The position numbers and the translations under genes are program-made. Source: an uncultured bacterium (GTDB lineage Bacteria > Patescibacteriota > Minisyncoccia > Phycocordibacterales > UBA9973). From it: a stretch of 36,738 bases of DNA. Below are positions 1-6,697 of this stretch, in pieces (within the stretch, counting starts at the first letter, position 1; each line of letters starts with the position of its first letter). The notes beneath the pieces were generated by a model, which saw only the letters and a program-made list of their open reading frames with translations, made no database searches and was not told the origin of the DNA. The stretch is taken from NCBI GenBank assembly GCA_903838985.1, contig CAIMAO010000038.1, positions 1 to 36,738 on the forward strand, written 5' to 3'.

Positions 1-1
1 A

Positions 2-244
2 TGCACTGAAGCCTTTAAGATAATAGAACAAGAATATCAATTCTACAAAAGAATGAATCTACCCATACCTCACTTATGTCCTAACTGTAGACACTACGCT
101 AGACTAAAACAAAGAAACCCTCTTAAACTCTGGCATAGACAGTGTATGAAACCCAACTGCACCAATGAATTTGAAACTTCTTATGCACCAGACTGTCCTG
201 AGATTGTTTATTGTGAGAGGTGTTATCAACAGGAAGTATATTAG
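2..244 (+). CDS. C-terminal end of a zinc-ribbon family protein (5' partial)
   Basis: The reading frame is open from the window edge (frame starting at base 2) to the TAG at 242-244, so this is the last 80 residues of a longer protein. It carries the second half of the family zinc module: a Cys, 24 residues, C-x2-C, 18 residues, then C-x4-C-x17-C-x2-C, ending in QQEVY. The same C-terminal arrangement is seen in four other genes of this window (4.9, 11.8, 30.4 and 32.2 kb). This copy varies slightly (DCPEIVYCERC where the others have DRPEIIYCEKC). Function is unknown; cysteine spacing suggests two zinc-binding knuckle pairs. The ATG at 53 is internal and is not the start. Confidence 0.85.
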   Translation, partial: CTEAFKIIEQEYQFYKRMNLPIPHLCPNCRHYARLKQRNPLKLWHRQCMKPNCTNEFETSYAPDCPEIVYCERCYQQEVY

Positions 245-250
245 CTTTTC

Positions 251-269
251 CCCTACACCAGGTGTAGGG
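251..269. terminator. Perfect 9-bp hairpin after the zinc-ribbon gene
   Basis: CCCTACACC, one base, then GGTGTAGGG form a perfect inverted repeat 7 bases after the stop codon. The downstream flank is AT-rich (AAATTAATAG) but has no clean T-run, so it is either a weak terminator or a short intergenic palindrome. Confidence 0.45.
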
Positions 270-302
270 AAATTAATAGATATTATTATTTTTTAGAATT
301 TG

Positions 303-311
303 TGTTATAAT
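303..311 (+). promoter_or_regulatory. Extended -10 promoter of the ABC exporter
   Basis: TGTTATAAT is a consensus extended -10 box. A weak -35 (TTATTA) lies at 283-288, 17 bp upstream. Transcription would start near 318, so the possible TTG start at 300 would be untranscribed. This supports the ATG at 351. Confidence 0.6.
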
Positions 312-350
312 ATAAAATTGGACATAAAGCTGTCCTATTTTTGGTTTTTT

Positions 351-2132
351 ATGGAAAAAGAAAAAGATTATTCAAATTTGCACGTTAAATTAGTGCTTAA
401 ATATTATTGGCAAGTAGTTAGGAAATTTAAAATTTCTTTTTTTACTGTTGTCACTTTTATAATAGCTGCTTCTATATTAGATGTCTATATACCACTTCAG
501 TATTTGAAACTTTGGAATGTTTTAAGTGCTAATAATTTTAATGTAGTTTCAATTGCTAAATCAATAATTATATTAATTTTGATATTAAATTTAATTCGTT
601 GGGTTGTTCGTCGAACTTCAAATTTTTCTCTCGATTATTTTGAATCAAATGTAATGGCAGGTCTTAGAGAACAATCTTTTTCTTATATGATTGGGCATTC
701 GCATTCTTTTTTTGCGAATAACTTTAGTGGATCTTTGACGCGAAAAATAAGTAAATATTCTTATGCTTTTGGAAAGTTTGCCGATAGAATGTCGGATGAT
801 GGATTACCTTTGGTTGTTCGTGGTATTGGTACAGTTATAGCTGTTTATACTTTACTTCCAAAATATTCTTATATATTAGGAATATTTTGTATTGTGTTTT
901 TATTAACAGCTTTTATTTATACTCGATATAAACTTAAATATGATGTTTTAGCTGCTTTAGCTGATAGCAAGACTAATGGAGTTTTGTCTGATGCCATTAG
1001 TAATCATTCTTCTATTCAAATCTTTACTGGGCATTCTTATGAAGAAGATATAGCTGAGAAGACAATACAAAAACAGAAAGACGCAACTGCTTTAAATTGG
1101 TATTTATGGGATGGACTTACTGTGATACAAAGTCTTTATTCAGTGACTATTGAATTCATTGTTTTTTGGGTAATTTTAAATGACTGGAAGTTTGCTCTTA
1201 TTACTTTACCGGTTGTTATTTTACTTCAAAATTATATGGTTCGTCTTACTGAAAACTTATGGAGTTTTGCTGGTATCATTCGTACATTCTATGATAGTTT
1301 TGCCGATGCACAAGAGATGGCGACTATTATGGATACACCATATGAAATTATAGATAAACCTACAGAAATTGCTAAAAATATAAAAGGTGAAGTTGTTTTT
1401 GAGAATGTCACTTATGTCTATAAAAATAATGATAATAAGGTGTTAGATAATTTTTCTTTGACCGTAAAACCTGGGCAGAAGATTGCTATTGTGGGCTCTT
1501 CTGGTGCAGGAAAAACGACGTTTGTGCGTCTTTTGATGAGACTTTTTGATTTGAATAGTGGGAGAATTTTGATTGACGGAATAGACATAAGTAAAATTTC
1601 TCAACAGAATCTTCGTGAGCAAATATCTTTTGTTCCTCAAGATCCAGTTTTATTTCATAGAACTTTGATGGAAAATATTCGCTATGGCAGACGTGATGCT
1701 ACTGATGAAGAAGTGTTAAGGGCTGCACGTCTTGCACACTGTGATGATTTTATAGAACAATTACCACTCAAATATGAAACATATGTGGGTGAACGTGGAA
1801 TTAAACTTTCTGGTGGTGAGCGTCAACGTGTGGCTATTGCTCGTGCTATTTTAAAAAATTCCCCAATTCTAATTTTAGATGAAGCTACATCTTCACTAGA
1901 CTCTCAATCAGAATCCTTGATTCAAGACGCATTAATAAAACTTATAGAAGGGAAAACAACAATAGTCATAGCGCACAGGCTTTCTACAATAAGACAAATG
2001 GATAGAATAATAGTGTTAGATAAAGGAAAAATAATTGAAGATGGAAATCACGATGAACTTTCAAACAAGAAAGGAGGTTTATATAAAAAGCTTTGGGATC
2101 TACAAGCTGGTGGTTTTAAAAATATTATTTAA
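351..2132 (+). CDS. ABC exporter, fused membrane and ATPase domains
   Basis: A 593-residue half-transporter of the type I exporter (MsbA/multidrug) fold. About the first 320 residues hold the hydrophobic membrane domain with five or six helices. The nucleotide-binding domain follows, with Walker A GSSGAGKTT near residue 382, a Q-loop (FVPQDP), the ABC signature LSGGERQRVAIARA near 485, Walker B ILILDEATSSLD and the switch histidine in IVIAHRLSTI. It should work as a homodimer, or with a partner not in this window; the substrate cannot be read from sequence. The ATG at 351 was chosen over an upstream TTG at 300 because a consensus -10 box lies between them. It converges on the PaaX-like gene, with a hairpin repeat between the two. 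Confidence 0.9.
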   Translation: MEKEKDYSNLHVKLVLKYYWQVVRKFKISFFTVVTFIIAASILDVYIPLQYLKLWNVLSANNFNVVSIAKSIIILILILNLIRWVVRRTSNFSLDYFESNVMAGLREQSFSYMIGHSHSFFANNFSGSLTRKISKYSYAFGKFADRMSDDGLPLVVRGIGTVIAVYTLLPKYSYILGIFCIVFLLTAFIYTRYKLKYDVLAALADSKTNGVLSDAISNHSSIQIFTGHSYEEDIAEKTIQKQKDATALNWYLWDGLTVIQSLYSVTIEFIVFWVILNDWKFALITLPVVILLQNYMVRLTENLWSFAGIIRTFYDSFADAQEMATIMDTPYEIIDKPTEIAKNIKGEVVFENVTYVYKNNDNKVLDNFSLTVKPGQKIAIVGSSGAGKTTFVRLLMRLFDLNSGRILIDGIDISKISQQNLREQISFVPQDPVLFHRTLMENIRYGRRDATDEEVLRAARLAHCDDFIEQLPLKYETYVGERGIKLSGGERQRVAIARAILKNSPILILDEATSSLDSQSESLIQDALIKLIEGKTTIVIAHRLSTIRQMDRIIVLDKGKIIEDGNHDELSNKKGGLYKKLWDLQAGGFKNII

Positions 2133-2134
2133 AA

Positions 2135-2239
2135 AAATAAAAGCGATGTTTTTGTCGGTACGGATTTTTTGAAGCTTAAAAAATCCTGAAATTCTCGCGC
2201 CGTCGCGCTCGAAACCCCTTAAAAACATCGCTTTTATTT
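2135..2239. repeat. Palindromic element, core family A, copy 1
   Basis: Perfect 19-bp inverted arms at 2135-2153 and 2221-2239 (AAATAAAAGCGATGTTTTT and its complement) enclose a 67-base core. The core holds an inner hairpin (GGATTTTTT/AAAAAATCC around an AAGCTT centre, 2162-2186) and a GC-rich CGCG/CGCG hairpin near 2196-2207. Copy 2 at 27173-27283 has the same core with one base changed, but quite different, equally perfect arms. It lies between convergent genes, where it could terminate transcription in both directions. Its right arm covers the last codons of the PaaX-like gene. Confidence 0.85.
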
Positions 2240-2782
2240 CTTTGTGCTTTTTAGAAAAGCTAAGTTTGTTTCGGGATCTAATTTGTTTGCGACTATTATC
2301 ATTAACTCTGTAGATAAATTTAAATCTTTTTTAATGTTTGTAAAAAGATGTTCATAAGGGTAGGGAGATATCCAAACTGTATTTTTAACACATACGAAAT
2401 TTGCTTTCTTTAAAAGATAACGTAATGATTCACGTTCGCTTTTTCTATTCTCTGGAAGATCTAGAATTATAATTCTCCAAAACCCATCCCAAATAGTAGA
2501 TACTAATGCTTCTTCTCCTTCAAGTTTTTTGGAGTTTAATTTACTTTTTCCTTTTTGAGTTAGTTTTAAATAATTTTTATTATCTGATTTAAGTATCTCT
2601 ACACACCCTGATTCGACTAAATTTTTCATTGAACGAGCAAGAGCATATTTAGACTTCACCCCTTCGCCCCTCTCCGAAGTTCGGAGAGGGGTTGGGGAGA
2701 GGTGAATTTCATCTAAAGGTATGGCTGGTTTTTCAGCCAATATTTTAAGTATTTTATTAGAATATCCTTGTTTGCTTGACAT
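2234..2782 (-). CDS. PaaX-like transcriptional regulator with Cas2-like domain
   Basis: 182 residues. The N-terminal ~85 residues look like a winged helix ending in an ALARSMKNLVESGCVEI recognition segment and the LTQKGKSKL wing. The C-terminal half has the pattern of the PaaX middle (Cas2-like) domain: WDGFWRIIILDLPENRKSER, then the helix ending in the conserved NTVWISPYPYEH. Proteins with this domain are often mis-called Cas2; there is no CRISPR array or cas gene here, so a DNA-binding repressor is likelier. An 18-residue segment encoded by a GC palindrome is inserted in frame between the helices of the N-terminal domain. Divergent from dnaK by 99 bp. The last two codons overlap the hairpin repeat. 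Targets unknown. Confidence 0.75.
   Translation of the reverse strand: MSSKQGYSNKILKILAEKPAIPLDEIHLSPTPLRTSERGEGVKSKYALARSMKNLVESGCVEILKSDNKNYLKLTQKGKSKLNSKKLEGEEALVSTIWDGFWRIIILDLPENRKSERESLRYLLKKANFVCVKNTVWISPYPYEHLFTNIKKDLNLSTELMIIVANKLDPETNLAFLKSTKK
2655..2706. repeat. GC-rich palindrome inserted in frame in the PaaX-like gene
   Basis: TTCACC at 2655-2660 pairs with GGTGAA at 2701-2706. Inside, CCCCTCTCCGAA (2667-2678) and TTCGGAGAGGGG (2680-2691) form a 12-bp perfect stem around a single G. On the coding (minus) strand it is read as SPTPLRTSERGEGV, with no frame disruption. Its GC content contrasts sharply with the AT-rich gene around it, like the Rickettsia palindromic elements that insert in coding sequence. 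Confidence 0.85.
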
Positions 2783-2871
2783 AGATATATCTTATCATAT
2801 ATACTATATTTATACAAATAATTCGTGGTCGCAAAATAATAGTTAAATTATTAAAAATTATAAATTAACCT

Positions 2872-2879
2872 TATAAAAT
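2872..2879 (+). promoter_or_regulatory. Probable -10 region of dnaK
   Basis: TATAAAAT lies 2 bases before the dnaK ATG at 2882. Transcription from it would start at or just past the start codon, giving an almost leaderless mRNA. No CIRCE-type inverted repeat is visible upstream. Confidence 0.4.
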
Positions 2880-2881
2880 AT

Positions 2882-4780
2882 ATGTCAAAAATAATAGGTA
2901 TAGACTTAGGTACAACAAACTCAGCAGTAGCAATTATTGAAGGAGGTGTGCCAAAAATTATTGAGAACGTAGAGGGGAATCGCACGACTCCTTCTGTGAT
3001 AGCCACTGCAAAAAATGGTGATCGTATTGTTGGTTTGCTTGCAAAAAGACAAGCGGTTACAAACCCAGAAAATACAATTTCTGAAATAAAAAGATATATG
3101 GGTCATCGTTTTGATGATCCTGGTGTGCAAAATGATAAAACTTCTGCTCCATTTAAAATTGAAGCAAGTGAAGATGGTGGAGTAAAAGTAAAAATGTCAG
3201 ATAAGTATTATCGTCCAGAAGAAATTTCTGCGATGGTTTTACAAAAAATTAAAGCAGATGTTGAAGCGAAATTAGGTGAAAAAGTCACTGAAGCCGTCAT
3301 AACAGTACCAGCATATTTTAATGATGCTCAAAGAAAAGCAACAAAAGATGCAGGGCAGATTGCAGGTCTTGACGTAAAAAGAATTATAAATGAACCTACT
3401 GCTGCTGCTCTTGCTTATGGTTTCAACAAAAAGAAAAATGAAAAAATAGTTGTATATGACTTTGGTGGAGGAACATTTGATGTTTCTGTGCTTGAAATTG
3501 GAGATGATGTTATTGAAGTTAAATCAACAGATGGAGACTCACACATGGGTGGTGGTGACATTGATAGAAAAGTTATAACTTGGATTGCTGAAGAATATAA
3601 AAAAGAGTCAGGTGTGGACGTAAGGAAAGATCCTCTTGCTCATCAAAGATTAAAAGAAGCAGCAGAAAAAGCTAAACATGAACTTTCTACAACAATGGAA
3701 ACTGAAATAAATATTCCATTTATTACTTCTGATGCAGAAGGTCCAAAACATTTATTATTGAAAATGTCTCGAGCAACTCTTGAATCACTAGCAAAAGAAT
3801 ATGTTGATCGTTCTATTGCAATCACAAAAAGAGCATTAGAAGCTTCACCATTTAAGATGAATGAGATAAATGAAATCATAATGGTGGGTGGACAGACAAG
3901 AATGCCAATGATTGTTGAAGCTGTGAAGAATCTTTTTGGCAAGACACCAAATATGTCTATAAATCCTGATGAAGTCGTGGCTCTCGGTGCTGCGGTCCAA
4001 GCAGGAGTACTCGCAGGAGATGTGCGTGATGTCCTACTTCTTGATGTTATACCACTTTCCTTAGGTATTGAAACACTTGGAGGAGTAGGAACAAAATTAA
4101 TTGAGAGAAACACAACAATTCCTGCTTCAAAATCTCAAGTATTTTCAACAGCAGCTGATAATCAAACTTCAGTAGAAATTCATATAGTTCAAGGAGAACG
4201 TCCTATGGCTTCTGATAACAAATCTCTTGGTCGCTTTATCTTAGATGGAATTCCACCAGCACCTCGAGGTATGCCTCAGGTAGAAGTGACATTTGATATT
4301 GATGTGAATGGTATATTGAATGTTAAAGCTATGGATAAAGCATCAGGGAAAGCTCAATCTATTAAGATAGAAGCAAGTTCAGGACTTAAAGAAGAAGATA
4401 TTAAAAAAATGCAACAAGATGCTGAACTTCATGCAGAAGAAGATAAAAAGAAAAGAGAAACTGTTGACATAAAAAATACTGCTGAAATGATTATTTATAC
4501 AGCAGAAAAAGCTTTGAAAGATAATGAAGCAAAAATCCCGGCTGATGTAAAAGATGGTGTTAATGCAAAGATAACTGCGTTACGTGGAGTTAAAGATGGA
4601 ACAGATGCTGATGCTATTAAGAAAGCAACAGAAGAACTTTCAAATGAAATGTCTAAAATCGGCGAAGCTATGAGTAAAGCCAATGCTGAGGCGGGACAAG
4701 CTGGAGCTGAATCTTCAGTCCCCGAAGAACAAAATCCTGAAGTTCAAGATGCTGAGTCTCAAGAAGGAGAAGCAAAATAA
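2882..4780 (+). CDS. dnaK: Chaperone DnaK (Hsp70)
   Basis: 632 residues, full family length. The ATPase domain begins [18 protein letters not shown] and contains the phosphate motif [17 protein letters not shown], the [11 protein letters not shown] segment and the GGQTRMPMI adenosine motif. The linker [19 protein letters not shown] leads to the substrate-binding domain and helical lid. The C-terminal tail is acidic and Gln/Glu-rich rather than ending in EEVD-type residues. It works with DnaJ (dnaJ lies at 10.4 kb); grpE is not in the window. There is no Shine-Dalgarno before the ATG. A strong terminator follows, so it appears monocistronic. Confidence 0.98.
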   Translation: MSKIIGIDLGTTNSAVAIIEGGVPKIIENVEGNRTTPSVIATAKNGDRIVGLLAKRQAVTNPENTISEIKRYMGHRFDDPGVQNDKTSAPFKIEASEDGGVKVKMSDKYYRPEEISAMVLQKIKADVEAKLGEKVTEAVITVPAYFNDAQRKATKDAGQIAGLDVKRIINEPTAAALAYGFNKKKNEKIVVYDFGGGTFDVSVLEIGDDVIEVKSTDGDSHMGGGDIDRKVITWIAEEYKKESGVDVRKDPLAHQRLKEAAEKAKHELSTTMETEINIPFITSDAEGPKHLLLKMSRATLESLAKEYVDRSIAITKRALEASPFKMNEINEIIMVGGQTRMPMIVEAVKNLFGKTPNMSINPDEVVALGAAVQAGVLAGDVRDVLLLDVIPLSLGIETLGGVGTKLIERNTTIPASKSQVFSTAADNQTSVEIHIVQGERPMASDNKSLGRFILDGIPPAPRGMPQVEVTFDIDVNGILNVKAMDKASGKAQSIKIEASSGLKEEDIKKMQQDAELHAEEDKKKRETVDIKNTAEMIIYTAEKALKDNEAKIPADVKDGVNAKITALRGVKDGTDADAIKKATEELSNEMSKIGEAMSKANAEAGQAGAESSVPEEQNPEVQDAESQEGEAK

Positions 4781-4792
4781 TAAGATTCTATC

Positions 4793-4828
4793 AAAAAAAC
4801 AACCAGTAAAAAGCTGGTTGTTTTTTTT
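4793..4828 (+). terminator. Rho-independent terminator of dnaK
   Basis: AAAAAAACAACCAG (4793-4806) pairs with CTGGTTGTTTTTTT (4814-4827) across a 7-base loop, followed by further T. It begins 12 bases after the dnaK stop. Confidence 0.9.
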
Positions 4829-4860
4829 GATTTTTATATAAAAAGGCATATTATATAAAT

Positions 4861-4933
4861 ATGGATTCTGAGGTAAAAATTTGTCAAAATCCCGCCCGTA
4901 CCGAACGGTACGTTCGGGCGGGTGTAAAAAAGG
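4861..4933 (+). pseudogene. 5' remnant of a zinc-ribbon gene split by a palindrome
   Basis: The ATG at 4861 reads MDSEVKICQN, matching the start of the family (compare MKSEIKNCQNCKK of the gene at 32156). Exactly between CQN and the expected CKK, a 32-base GC palindrome (4891-4922) is present; TGTAAAAAA, which would encode CKK, resumes at 4923. The fragment stops after about 25 codons and a complete family member starts at 4934. This looks like a truncated tandem copy with a palindromic insertion. The alternative is a short upstream ORF that happens to resemble the family. Confidence 0.6.
4891..4922. repeat. 32-base GC-rich palindrome
   Basis: CCCGCCCG at one end matches CGGGCGGG at the other. 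The centre can fold either as TACCG-AA-CGGTA or as CCGAACG-GTA-CGTTCGG. It is nearly 70 percent GC in an AT-rich background and interrupts the conserved CQN/CKK codons of a zinc-ribbon gene remnant, so it looks inserted. Confidence 0.8.
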
Positions 4934-5278
4934 ATGAGTAATATTTCTGAAAAAAGAATATGCCAGAACTGTAAAGGTGAATTCTTAATCGAGCCTGAAG
5001 ATTTTTCTTTTTATGAAAAAATAAAAGTTCCTCCACCTACATTTTGTCCAGAATGTAGAAGACAACGTAGAAACGCATGGAGAAATACTTTTTCTTTATA
5101 TTCTAGAAAATGTGATTTATGTAATAAATCGGTCGTTTCTATTTATTCTCTAGATTCTGGGATAATAATTTATTGTAATAAATGTTGGTGGAGTGATAAA
5201 TGGGACCCCAAAAATTATGGCGTAAATTATGATTTTTCTAAGCCATTTTTTTTTACAGCACAAAGAGCTCATGAATAA
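4934..5278 (+). CDS. Zinc-ribbon family protein, N-terminal part of a frameshifted gene
   Basis: 114 residues. The N-terminal family zinc module is intact: C10-x2-C13, 24 residues, C38-x2-C41, 18 residues, C60-x2-C63, 17 residues, C81-x2-C84. The frame then runs through a tract of nine T (5246-5254) and ends in an out-of-frame tail (TAQRAHE). Removing one T restores KPFFLQHKELMNKIP, which aligns with RPFFEQLSELFKNVP of the copy at 30.4 kb and joins this piece to the downstream frame as a 576-residue protein. It is either a real +1 frameshift (inactivation or slippage) or a homopolymer sequencing error. Confidence 0.85.
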   Translation: MSNISEKRICQNCKGEFLIEPEDFSFYEKIKVPPPTFCPECRRQRRNAWRNTFSLYSRKCDLCNKSVVSIYSLDSGIIIYCNKCWWSDKWDPKNYGVNYDFSKPFFFTAQRAHE

Positions 5279-6665
5279 AATTCCCCATATGGCTGTTGTA
5301 AATGATGATGGCATAGCTAGTGTTAATTGTGAATATACTCATGATACTTGGTTTTCTAAAAATTGTTATATGATGTTTTCTGGTTGGTATATTGAAAATA
5401 TTATGTATAGTTTTTTTGTTACTGCTGGTAAAAACATTATTGATACTATCATTAATATGGCTCGATCAGAATATCTTTATGAATGTATAAATTGTTCACA
5501 TGGTTATAATGTAAAATATTCTGAATATGCTGGAGCATGTATTGATTCTCAATTTATGTTTGACTGTAGAGATTGTTCGGATTGTTTTATGTGTTCTGGA
5601 CTCAGAAATAAAAAATACTTTTTTAAAAATAAACAATATACAAAAGAAGATTATGAAAAAATTTTGGGTGAATACAAACTAGATACTTTCTCTGGAGTAG
5701 AAAAAGCAAGAGAAGAATTTAAAGAATTTATTTTAAATTATTCTCGTAGATATGCATGGTTTAAACAAAATAAAGATTGTTCAGGTGATGTTATCTCATA
5801 TAGTAAAAATACTAAAAAATGTTTTATCTCAAAAAGATGTGAGCATTGTAAATATAGTGAATATCTAACTAGTGATAAAGACTGTTATGACCTTGTTATG
5901 TCTGGAGAGCTTTCCGAAAGCTATGAGGGGGTAGTGGTTGATCATTCTCAATTAAATCTTTTTGGACTTTTTTCAGTAAAAAGTCAGGATATTAAATATA
6001 CTCAGCATTGTCATTCTTCTAAATATTTATTTGGTTGTGTTGGTTTGAGAAACGCACAATATTGTATCTTTAATAAACAATATACAAAAGAAGAGTATGA
6101 AGAATTAATTCCAAAAATAATTAAACATATGAATGATATGCCATATATAGACAAAAATGGGAATAAATATCGTTTTGGGGAATTTTATCCAATTGAATTT
6201 TCACCTTTTGGTTATAATGAAACTCTTGCCATAGAAGATATCGCATTAACAAAAGATGAAATTATTGACAAAGGATTTAAATGGCAAGGAAACTTACAAA
6301 GAACTACTGGTAAAGAAACATTGAAACCGGAAAATATTCCTGACTCTATAAATGATGTGTCAGATTCTATTCTAGAAGAAATACTTGTTTGTATAAATTG
6401 TAAAAGAAATTATAAAATTGTTCCAAATGAACTTATTCTTTATAGAAAAATGAAAATACCAATTCCACGGAGATGTTTCCATTGTAGACATAAAAATAGA
6501 ATAAGGAAGATGAATCCTTTTAAGCTTTGGCATAGGCAATGTATGTGTGATAAAGAAAACCATGAACACAGTGAAAGATGTAATATTGAATTCGAAACTT
6601 CTTATTCATCTGATAGACCTGAAATTATCTATTGTGAAAAGTGTTATCAGCAGGAAATATATTAG
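5229..6665 (+). CDS. Zinc-ribbon family protein, remainder of the frameshifted gene
   Basis: Second frame of the gene beginning at 4934; family homology begins at the T-tract (about 5246), and the first internal ATG is at 5271. It holds the duplicated Cys/Tyr/Asn-rich core: the first half ends GLRNKKYFFKNKQYTKEDYE and the second GLRNAQYCIFNKQYTKEEYE. The C-terminal zinc module follows (C-x2-C-x24-C-x2-C-x18-C, then a knuckle widened by a His-containing insert, then C-x17-C-x2-C) and ends QQEIY. The function is not recognised. The widened knuckle (CDKENHEHSERC) is peculiar to this copy. It ends 32 bases before the next gene. Confidence 0.85.
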   Translation: MIFLSHFFLQHKELMNKIPHMAVVNDDGIASVNCEYTHDTWFSKNCYMMFSGWYIENIMYSFFVTAGKNIIDTIINMARSEYLYECINCSHGYNVKYSEYAGACIDSQFMFDCRDCSDCFMCSGLRNKKYFFKNKQYTKEDYEKILGEYKLDTFSGVEKAREEFKEFILNYSRRYAWFKQNKDCSGDVISYSKNTKKCFISKRCEHCKYSEYLTSDKDCYDLVMSGELSESYEGVVVDHSQLNLFGLFSVKSQDIKYTQHCHSSKYLFGCVGLRNAQYCIFNKQYTKEEYEELIPKIIKHMNDMPYIDKNGNKYRFGEFYPIEFSPFGYNETLAIEDIALTKDEIIDKGFKWQGNLQRTTGKETLKPENIPDSINDVSDSILEEILVCINCKRNYKIVPNELILYRKMKIPIPRRCFHCRHKNRIRKMNPFKLWHRQCMCDKENHEHSERCNIEFETSYSSDRPEIIYCEKCYQQEIY

Positions 6666-6685
6666 AAAAAGATTTTGTTTTATTG

Positions 6686-6691
6686 TATAAT
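6686..6691 (+). promoter_or_regulatory. -10 box of the first VirD4-like ATPase gene
   Basis: Consensus TATAAT ends 6 bases before the ATG at 6698, so the predicted transcript would begin at the start codon (leaderless). No ribosome-binding site is present. Confidence 0.6.
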
Positions 6692-6697
6692 AAGCTT

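Noticed and set aside
300-350. TTG start giving a 610-residue ABC exporter
   Set aside because: The consensus extended -10 box at 303-311 lies inside this extension, so it would not be transcribed from that promoter; the ATG at 351 fits the family.
2234-2782. Possible Cas2 and hence a CRISPR locus
   Set aside because: The Cas2-like fold is the middle domain of PaaX-type regulators; the protein has an N-terminal winged helix, and there is no repeat array or other cas gene in the window.
3643-4113. 156-residue ORF on the minus strand
   Set aside because: It lies wholly inside dnaK, in a frame with no recognisable motif.
4850-4933. 4861 ORF as the true start of the zinc-ribbon gene at 4934
   Set aside because: Its frame stops at TAA about 25 codons in, and the CQN motif occurs again after 4934, so two separate starts are present rather than one extended N-terminus.
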